From contig CM055316.2 in the NCBI GenBank assembly GCA_029255685.2, forward strand, positions 66,107,237 through 66,171,236: a stretch of 64,000 bases of DNA, read 5' to 3'. Positions 56,118 through 64,000 of the stretch are shown here, piece after piece (positions within the stretch are counted from its first letter, which is position 1; each line of letters opens with the position of its first letter). Made by a program: the position numbers and the translations under genes. The notes under the pieces were generated by a model. The model worked only from the letters and a program-made list of their open reading frames with translations, ran no database searches and was not told the origin of the DNA. This DNA comes from Silene conica (Eukaryota; Streptophyta; Magnoliopsida; Caryophyllales; Caryophyllaceae).

Positions 56118-56700
56118 TTTTAAAATTATTAAAAGGTGAGTTTATTCTTGAAAGACTACCTAAAGTCTAAAGATAGATTGTTCTCTCATCAATCCTTCCT
56201 TAGAAATTTTGGCAAACTTGCATCTTGAAGCAAGATTAATTTGAGTCTAATATGTCAATTGGATAGCCTAATTTCAATTTTCACCAGAACAATAAATTAG
56301 ATTAATTCAATAAATCTCAGCAAGTAATATTATTAATTTTTTAACAAGTAAATTACTATTAATTGAAGGATTAAGAACCATTGTTCAAGTACTCGAATAC
56401 ATTAGATTAGATTTTAGGGTAAACGGTATACGAGTTTTAACAAATTAGATGAAAAAATAATGCAAATAAGTTTTAACAAATTATTACAAATTACCAAAAG
56501 CCAAATTTGTGTTATAACTATACTAGATGAATAACAATGCCATAATCAAAGAAATTGAATTGAATTGATCCAATCTTCACTCTTCTTAAACATTAGCGTC
56601 AATTCTTCGCAGCCACCTTCATTGGAACAAGTCTGGTTATATCCTTGATCACTTCCTAGACCAAATGAATTATACCCACTTACTACTTTCGTCGCCATCA
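56118..56700. repeat. Diverged direct duplication, copy 1
   Basis: Shares with 56907-57497 the words GGTTTATTCTTGAAAGAC-like start, ATTTGAGTCTAATATGTCAA, TTTTTTAACAAGTAAATTAC and GAACAAGTCTGGTTATATCC. Lies 3' of the CTD-phosphatase gene. Confidence 0.85.
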
Positions 56701-56906
56701 CTTTCTAGACGGTCTCACCTCGTATTTTTTTTTACAAAATGTGACAATTTTATTGTAAAAAGTGACCACGTTTTGATAAATAGTGATCACTTTTGGAAAA
56801 ATAGGTCATTTTTTCAAACAAACAAAGTGGTCACTAATTATCAAAATGTGATCGTTTTTCTACTGATCGCATGTACGACCATCGTAGAGTAGAATTTGTG
56901 TTTTAA
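56701..56906. mobile_element. MITE-like insert between the two duplicated copies
   Basis: Begins GACGGTCTCACCTCG, filled with GTGATCAC-type words, ends GTAGAGTAGAATTTGTG as at 29090. Limits approximate. Confidence 0.4.
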
Positions 56907-57497
56907 GATTATTAGAAGGTGGGTTTATTCTTGAAAGACCACGTAAAGATGAGATTGTTCTCATCAATCCTTCCTTGAAATTTTGGCAAACAACTTGCGT
57001 CTTGAAATTAATTTGAGTCTAATATGTCAATTGGATAACTAAATCTGAGGAAAATACAAAGCCTAATTTCAATTTTCACCAAATCAATAAATTAGATTAA
57101 TTCAATAAAACTCAACAAGTAATATCATTAATTTTTTAACAAGTAAATTACTATTGATTGAAGAATTAAGAAACATTGTTCAAGTAATCAAATACATATT
57201 AGATTTTAGTGTAAAAGATATAAGAATTCATTTGCTTTTAGGTCAAAGAATATTAGATTGAAAAATAATGAAAATAGGTTTTAACAAATTATTACAAACT
57301 ACCAAATCCAATTTATAACAATACCAGATGAATAACAATTACATAATCAAAGAAATTGAATTGAATTGATCCAATCTTCGCCCTTCTTAGACCTAAGCTT
57401 CTTCACCGCCACCTTAATTTGAACAAGTCTGGTTATATCCTTGATCACTTTCAGGACCAAATGAATTATACTCACTTACTACTTTCGTCGCCATTAC
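56907..57497. repeat. Diverged direct duplication, copy 2
   Basis: Adjacent to the 3' side of the CTD-phosphatase gene; ends TACTTTCGTCGCCATTACTT, the counterpart of the end of copy 1. Confidence 0.85.
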
Positions 57498-57673
57498 TTT
57501 ACATTCCATTTTAGTCCCTCTTCCCAATTGCTTAAGAAATCAAATATACCCGCTTACACCTTCCACCGCCCTCGTTTGTTTACCGATTCTATTTTGGTAT
57601 GTCTCACTTAATTGCTTTAATTTGCTCGAGAATGTATTTGTTTACCAATTCTAACCGTGACATGAAGTAGTAT

Positions 57674-58637
57674 TTAGTTGGGAGTATTAATAGTTTTGAA
57701 TGAATGCTTAACAGGGAAGTTATGTTCAAGCTGCTTTCTCCACAAATAATAAGCAGCTTCAAGCCATCTTGGATGCACCACAAACTTGCCCTGCTCAACT
57801 CCCTTACGCGATTTCTCTGTTCCTCCGTCTACAGACACCACATGAGTAACACTCGATTCCACTTCCCTTACACATGTCGCCCCTAATTCTTCGGCCATTC
57901 TCCACCAACGGTGATTACTCGCTTCACAATTCTTCGAAATAACTCTACTAAACACTAGTTTACACCCTCTAAGAACTTGCCTCCTCGCCTCTTTCAGTAG
58001 ATGTATTACATTCTTTTCCATATTAATATTGTTACCATTATTATTATTAGCAAAGGAATAATCACGATGAATTCTCTTTAGGACTTGCAAAACTGATGAA
58101 AGGGCACCATTTAACTCGTCCTCGTCTCGTTTTAGCTCAGCTAGAGACTTACAATTATGCCCAAGTTTGCGATAACCCGACGAGAAATACATATATCTAT
58201 CCATTACAATCAAATTGTCCTTGTTGTTAGGCCATACAGCTGGTGTATCATCTAGTATTAGAACCGTATTCGCGGGTTTTTGTATCGCATTAAGGGTTTT
58301 TTGGTTTTTCAATTGGCAATCATCGCGGGAGATTATTCGGGAATTGAAGTACTTATTTTCAGGATCAAGAAGCTTGGCCATCTCGAGGGCATAAGGGCGA
58401 TCACCCATTGTATAAATGTACAACTCAAACATCTTACTTGCTTCGTCTAAGAATGTCCTAACAAAGGGTCTTAATTTAGTGAATATACCCATATGTTTGA
58501 GTTGATAAAGCCCCTTTTTTAAAGCAACGCCCTGCGAAGTCTGTGTTAAGTTCTTTAAGTAATTCTCTTCTAAACTTAACGAATCAAGCGGAGTTGAGTG
58601 AAGTAGCGTGTGATCCAAGTCAAGAACAAGACACATC

Positions 58638-58670
<33 letters not shown>

Positions 58671-58963
58671 GGACTTTGTATTCTTGTTTTATTAGTGTGA
58701 ACGTTAAAACTTGTATGAAGATGAAGATTAGAGTGATTGTGGAATTTAGAGTAGGGCATGGCATGAAGTTGACGATTCTGCAGTTTGATACCGCAGTTCA
58801 GGCAGGAATGGTCGAGGATCCACAGATGCGGACAGGGTCGAGGATCGCGAGGTTTCATGATTCTCCTGATAACCCTTTGATTTTGATGGTAATAACGAGA
58901 GCTATTAACACCACCCATATATCCATAACCACAATCTTGATTTTGTAAAGCAGCAATAGCCAT
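57674..58963 (-). CDS. FCP1/CPL4-like RNA polymerase II CTD phosphatase with BRCT region
   Basis: 429 codons in one exon, ATG at 58963-58961, stop at 57674. FCP1-homology (HAD-type) phosphatase: motif I LVLDLDHTLLHS at ~111-122 with the DxDxT nucleophile, LRPFVRTFLDEASKMFELYI at ~163-182, TMGDRPYA, and motif III ILDDTPAVWP at ~235. Upstream a C-H-C-C cluster (CPHLWILDHSCLNCG, ~43-57) as in plant CPL4-type proteins. A ten-Asn tract (~98-107) comes from an (ATT)n repeat. The C-terminus (~330-415, GCKLVFSRV ... WRMAEELGATC ... VTHVVSVDG ... FVVHPRWLEAA) is a BRCT domain. By family it dephosphorylates serines of the polymerase II C-terminal repeats in the nucleus. Length fits Arabidopsis CPL4-like proteins. 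All core residues are present, so it is likely functional. Confidence 0.93.
58638..58668 (-). repeat. (ATT)n microsatellite encoding the poly-Asn tract
   Basis: Triplet repeat inside the coding region. Length changes would add or remove Asn without shifting frame. Confidence 0.9.
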
Positions 58964-59064
58964 GTCTTCAACAAGATTATAATTAAATACTTATTATCCT
59001 AAGAAAGTCGAATTGTCGAAATATGAATGTTTTGTTGATTTGGAGTCTGGAGATCAGGAGATGT

Positions 59065-59074
59065 TTATATATAT
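59065..59074 (-). promoter_or_regulatory. TATA box of the CTD-phosphatase-like gene
   Basis: On the minus strand TATATATAAA lies about 100 bp upstream of the ATG, leaving room for a ~70-nt leader. Confidence 0.6.
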
Positions 59075-59312
59075 ACCATTGAAGAGCGTCTGAGTAGTAA
59101 TAGGTTAAGGGATTGGAATCCAAATAGGAATAGGAAAGTAGTTGTGGGCTTCTTGGGCTATACCTCCATATTAACTTTAAATTAAGTAATTAAGTAGACT
59201 AGGATAACATTACTCCACCTTTATCTCCGTTGTTAACCGTGTTGACCACCAAACAGTTGGGTGGGGTTTTTGGATCCGAATACCACACCATTGGTAATTT
59301 TTTCAATTTATA

Positions 59313-59341
59313 CTAGTTTTAAATCCGTGCAAATTGCACGG
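59313..59341 (-). mobile_element. Helitron 3' terminus
   Basis: Minus strand: hairpin CCGTGCAATTTGCACGG (59341-59325), ATTTAAAA, CTAG (59316-59313), T. The 5' end, to the right, was not identified. Confidence 0.55.
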
Positions 59342-59429
59342 GTATGCTGTTTTAAAGTTTGTTATTATTAATCCCTCTAACCCAGACCAAAGGGAAAACA
59401 TCGAGAATTTAGAACCCGTGGAAAAAACA

Positions 59430-60066
59430 AATTGATCATGGGTCGGGTTTGATAAGGCTTGGGTCGGGCTAGTATGTTAAAAACAGTATATGTGTTAGGG
59501 TCGGGCCGGGTCTGGCCAAGTCAATGAGCCTTTTTCTTTACCCGAAATCCAGCCCTTGTGGGATAAAACGAACCCTCGGGCTAGATCGGGCTTTTTTGGA
59601 CCTTACGACTCGTGGCACCTTTAAAATGTGAAAGAGACAAAAGAGCAAATTGAAAAATAATACAACGGAATTCATAGTGGCTAACATTCAAGATTACAAT
59701 ACAACTAAAAAAGGCTTGAAACAGGGTTTTAGCAAATTCTAATCCACATTTTCAAGTCAAATGAACCCAAACTTATATGATAATATGAATATAAAACTTG
59801 GTCGTAGGCAGTAGTATATCAATAAATAACAGATTTTGACTTTTTGCTTACTTATACAGTGTACACTACACATTACACGAATTATTAAAATTGGGCTTTG
59901 GGCTTTTTTAAGGCCAAGAGTTTAGCCCAAATCCAGCCCATTTTTTCCCACGGGCCGCCTGGATCGTGCTTTGGGCTTTTTTGGGGCCGGGAGTTTAGCC
60001 CAAACCCGGGAAAAAGAGGGTCGGGATGGGTCGGGCTTTTGGGGCGTGGTCCATTTGATCAGCTCT
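59430..60066. mobile_element. hAT-like MITE remnant rich in GGTCGGG words
   Basis: TTGATCATGGGTCGGGTTTG at the left is inverted at the right (GTCGGGCTTTTGGGGCGTGG, then TCCATTTGATCAGCTCTA). Target duplication not seen. Resembles the GACCCGA-rich hAT MITE at 53148 in composition. Confidence 0.5.
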
Positions 60067-60179
60067 AGAAAAAATGAGGGGAAAAGAGGGAAAAAAAATA
60101 GGTAGGTCAGGTAATTGTGGGGTTTAATTGTGGGTTGATAGATGGGTCATATAATGACATTTTGGATTAAAGTTAAACA

Positions 60180-60365
60180 TAAATTTTCATATGTGACGGA
60201 CATATCCGTCGCAAAATTGCGACGGGTCAAGTATTACCATGTGCGGTAAATAAGACAAAAACAGAGTGGATTGGGAGTGGCAAATTGTTGTCTTGTCTAC
60301 CTATATGGTTATTATTTAACCCGTCGTAAATTTGTGACAGATATATCTGTCACAAGTAAGACTTG
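60180..60365. mobile_element. Mutator-like MITE, ~55-bp inverted ends
   Basis: CATATGTGACGGACATATCC, then GTCGCAAAATTGCGACGGGT, at the left; inverted, TTGTGACAGATATATCTGTC, then ACAAATTTACGACGGGTTA, at the right. Same family as 27825 and 54067. Confidence 0.7.
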
Positions 60366-60373
60366 CTGAATAA

Positions 60374-60700
60374 TTTTTTTTTGACAACCATAAAAAAAAT
60401 TACATCAACAGGATAGCCTCCTTAGCCCGATCATGAGCGTTTCTATTTAAGGTTCCCGGGAGATAGCTAATACTAAGACAATGAAAAGAAGCCGACACTC
60501 TAAAAAAAATCTTTAGTGATGTCCTCCACATGAAAGTGCTGCTGCTCCATCCCTGTAATTGAAGAACATAAGACATACAGTCAGAGAATAACGCAACATG
60601 AGTCAAACCTTGAGCAAAGGCCCATTTCAAAGTTTATAGAAGAACAATAGCCTCCGCCTGAGTAGATGATTCCACTCTTCATGCCCCGTTCTTTTATATG
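60374..60700 (-). pseudogene. 5'-truncated LINE tail with RNase H
   Basis: T run 60374-60382 is the reversed poly(A). The minus strand encodes KWAFAQGLTHVALFSDCMSY and SYLPGTLNRNAHDRAKEAIL, the RNase H C-terminus of plant LINEs. Target duplication not found. Confidence 0.8.
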
Positions 60701-60813
60701 CAGTTAGCTTATACTCTTCATAATGCCATAAAAATATGGTCAACAAATTTAATATATGAGTATCTTATGATTAACTAAAACAAAAAAAAATATATAAGTT
60801 CATTAAATAATTA

Positions 60814-61125
60814 CTCCCTCTTATTCTGGGTTTCTTCCCATTTGGAGGGGGCACGATACTCAAGGAAAATGTTTTTTTAATGAAGAAAGAGTTGGGTGCG
60901 GTTTGGAATAGGAGAGATGAATGAATAATTAGGAGTTAAATAATGAATTGTGGCCCAAAACATTGATGAAATGAATAAAATAGGGATAAAAAAGTTGGGT
61001 GGAGTTGGGTGATAGGAGAGAGGAATGAATAAAATATAATTAAAAGTTACTAAAATAGGAAAGGCGAAAAAAACCTGAATAATCCGTTTAAGGAAATAAG
61101 GAAGAAAACAGAGTATAGGAGGGAG
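60814..61125. mobile_element. Stowaway MITE (312 bp)
   Basis: CTCCCTCTTATTCTGGGTTT is inverted as AAAACAGAGTATAGGAGGGAG, imperfect; TA flanks both ends. Confidence 0.8.
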
Positions 61126-63557
61126 TATTATTTTAGATTTGACATAAATCTATATTCAATAAATTGTTTACGCAGAACTTACGCTAGAACGACATTTGAA
61201 ACAAAAAAAAAATTAGAAAATTATAAATACAGATATAAGAACTGATTCAATGAATTATTTTTCATTACCTAGTAATTATTAATAAATTATAGGATCAACC
61301 AATTTAATATAGAAAACGGTAACATTCATTGACGATCAGTTATTTTTAATTCTTTTTTTTAAAAAAAAAATGGCGATTAAAAAGAGCAAAAATTGATTAA
61401 AAAGCAATTACACAAGAAATTGAGTCCAAATTGAGAGCAAGAAAATAAAAAAAGAATTTAAAAGAAAAACATATCAACCCTTAAAACAAATACGATCTTG
61501 ACACAAGTATTATTATTATTACTATTATTATTATTATTATTATTATTATTTCTCTATGCCTGAATTTGCTGGACAAAAAATTTCGAATAACGAGGATTGA
61601 AAGATAAAAATATAATTAAAAAATATTAAATCTACTCACATAATATTAAACCTGAAGAATTTTATTGTAAGTGTGATAGGGTCAGAGGAAGGGTGATATA
61701 AATCAATACTGATGAATAAAATAAAATTAGGAAGGGTGAAAATATGAGGGCGGGAAAAGTGAGTTAATAGATGTGTTTATTTTTTAGGTTACTTATAAGG
61801 TGGACTAATTAGGGTTATAATAGGTACATAACTTGGTAAATTTCGTCCAAGCTTCAATGTGATCAATAGTTACATATTTAACTTAATTAGTCAATATGAT
61901 TATTTAGTCTAATAAAATGGATGTGTTACTTATAAGTACATCTGTCCAATAGGTTGAACGGGTGGGTTACAGGTTCAGACGTTACAGGTACGGGTAAAAT
62001 ACTGGTCGTTTTGGGTCAGAAACGTGTTTGATTAAAATTTTTAATAAATGTTTATGTCTTTTAATTTTATAATCAGAAATATATTATTATTCTTAATTTT
62101 ATAATTATCCAATTTAATATATTCAACATTACAACATTATACGAAATATTAGATCGATCAACTGTTACACGTACATGGCTAACACTGACTGTATTTATAT
62201 TGTAATCAGTAACTAATCATGTGGTAAAAATACGCTTTAAAATAAATATAAGCATATTTTATTTCAAAAATTTTAAAATTCAAATTTAGCATTTTTATTA
62301 GTTTTATTTCTTTTAAATAACAATTTTTAGTAAATATACCTATTTCGGGTCGGGTCACGAATTTGGTGGATCTTGATGATCCTAAATGTGCGGGTTATGA
62401 TCGAGTCTGACCGTCTTTGGGACCGGGTTGAAAAGAGCGGGTTATTTCAGGCGGGTTTCAAAAAGTTTCTGGGGTGGGGTCATTTTTTTTGACAACTTTA
62501 CCAATAAGCATATAACTACACTTTAGATTGATTTCTCATTTACAGTATTAGGGGTTGGGTCGATATAAGTAAAGGAATTGAAATAAGTTTCTCACGTCAT
62601 TTTCTTAAAAAAAGTATTTTTGAAAATATATAATAATTTTAATATCAATAGTTTAATCATATAAATTAATTACGTTACCTATATGGAGACAATTCTGAAA
62701 AATTGAGTTTTTTTAAAATTATTATTTTCATACTAAATGAGACGGAGTATAAAATTTAAATAAAACAATTTCTAATTGTATTCGTAGTTTACAATATTAT
62801 AATTAATTTCTACTTATCATTTCAATTACATTATATAAATATCTATTTTGTAAATAATATTAGTGTCGTCTACATTTAAGAAGAATTTATCTTTAACTTA
62901 ACTGGTTAAGTGAAGTTTTGACCTAAAATAACGGCTTACTTTGGCTGAGGTCAAAATTCACTAGACTTGGCCTTGGGAAAGATGGTCAGGTTGTGTCAAA
63001 TTTTAGAATATGCCTCAATTTTTGCCTTACCAATTATAATTATTTTAAATTAACTTAACCATTACTTGCTTTTCGCACTTATTTCAATTAATTGTCCTAC
63101 TTGCTATTTTAGGTGGATTTAAAAAACGCTACTTTAATAAAATAACAAATGATAGAGATTTTAGTATATAAGAATTTTTACTTAAATAATAGGGGACAAC
63201 TATTTTTGGATAAATTTTGAGAAAAATTGAACAATAAAATTAAGATGGAGATAGTACTAAGCAGAATCATATTTTATACCATTATAATGATTAAGATGAG
63301 GGACGCAAAACATTTATGAGATATATTGTGTAGCTGTTGTTGTTAGTTCATCCGAAAGAATATCAATTGTTCTATAGATATTCGTATTTTTCACGTTGGT
63401 TTTTTCCAAGCGTAATATCATAATTATTTTATTTTGCCAAGTATAATAATCATAATTTTTTTAGGCTGGTATTGTGGGGTTGCCACGTACAAAATGGCAT
63501 ATTTTAAGGGTAACCCGTAAATTTTATTATAAATTAAGCAATTACTCCATATCTTTA
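61126..63557. other. AT-rich intergenic DNA; no gene recognised
   Basis: Contains an (ATT)n tract at 61507-61552. A GGGTCGGGT/GCGGGTT-rich stretch at about 61950-62490 resembles the hAT-type MITEs but its ends could not be paired. A lone Stowaway-like end (GAGACGGAGTA) occurs at 62742. Confidence 0.45.
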
Positions 63558-63589
63558 CTAGTTTTATTCCCGTGTAAAAAATGCACGGG
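63558..63589 (-). mobile_element. Helitron 3' terminus running off the window
   Basis: Minus strand: hairpin CCCGTGCAT...ACACGGG (63589-63569), AATAAAA, CTAG (63561-63558), T. The element extends to the right, probably past 64000. Confidence 0.55.
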
Positions 63590-64000
63590 TCGTAATAAAA
63601 GACGCTTAAAAGACGAAAAATGTACTTATAAAACCTTCGTAGTAATACATAGATCCATATTAACTCATTTAAATAAGCTCATTTAAATAGTGAGTATTTA
63701 AATATGCAAATTATCTAGGTTAACAAAATAAAATATTTTTTTATCAATTTTAATTGGATTTCCTGGTATTTGGGTTATCCAGTGTACTTATAAAACCTTC
63801 ATATAAAACATGAAAATCCTTTCACTCAAAAAACCTAGCATATCATTAATCACTCTTTTCTCTTGCCCTATAAGGCTATAATAACTCTGTCATCTCTCAC
63901 CTTACGTTTGATAAAAATTAAATTACCTCTAGGCTCCAAGCTTTACAACTTGTTCTTGCATGTTTCTCGAACAACTTTTATCGCAAAGTAATTAGTTTAT

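Overview
The window is nuclear DNA of a flowering plant, most likely a eudicot. The evidence is intron-bearing gene fragments, two NB-ARC-LRR (NLR) loci plus an NLR fragment, three Ty1/copia elements with initiator-Met-tRNA primer sites, plant-type LINE RNase H tails, and Stowaway, Tourist, hAT and Mutator-like MITEs. The DNA is AT-rich and mostly transposon-derived. An LTR remnant with repeated ACTCG-RY-CGAGT palindromes makes me think of Caryophyllales, but that is only a weak impression. All element boundaries and comparisons below were made by eye.

Layout. 1-6667: 3' end of a decayed LINE whose RNase H stop region is split by copia-1 (1479-6624; LTR termini TA...TA; 5-bp target duplication AGGAA; one frameshift and one in-frame stop). 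8104-10821: broken NLR locus (first-exon-like CC start, ARC2 tail plus LRR, two more exon-like pieces) followed by a 516-bp inverted-repeat element. 12133-13170: large Tourist-like element. 13339-17022: two nearly identical 1842-bp tandem copies, each with a SINE. 17710-24030: copia-2, minus strand, with LTRs identical over 456 bp, TATTC duplications and an intact 1315-codon gag-pol frame; it sits in an array of GACGTTGA/TCAACGTC palindromes. 24331-25201: five intron-separated exon pieces of the C-terminal half of a VPS4/SKD1-type AAA ATPase. 25840-27002: Ty3/gypsy LTR remnant. 27190-30732: MITEs and a probable minus-strand Helitron. 30741-35418: copia-3, heavily mutated.

36590-39496 is the best NLR: one open 968-codon frame with an intact P-loop but degenerate kinase-2 and MHD motifs. 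39849-43485: SINE tail, an hAT MITE with perfect 8-bp target duplications, and a 2.8-kb element with long inverted arms. 43554-49500 (segment A) and 52365-55135 (segment B) are diverged copies of one roughly 1.4-kb sequence. A carries a 4568-bp Helitron; B carries an hAT MITE, a Tourist MITE, a Mutator-like MITE and a truncated LINE. Each copy supplies the empty site for the other's insertions, so the boundaries can be read to the base. An NLR fragment related to the 36.6-kb gene lies at 51812-52360, directly against a Helitron 3' terminus.

57674-58963, minus strand, is an apparently intact single-exon FCP1/CPL4-like CTD phosphatase with a C-terminal BRCT region. It is the one conserved cellular gene that looks complete. 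The remainder to 64000 is MITEs, a LINE tail, Helitron ends and AT-rich DNA.

No operon or pathway links these genes. The interest is in the structural record: nested and pairwise-verifiable transposon insertions, a very young copia element whose gag appears to need splicing for its start codon, non-TG/CA LTRs, and a repeated set of Helitron terminal hairpins.
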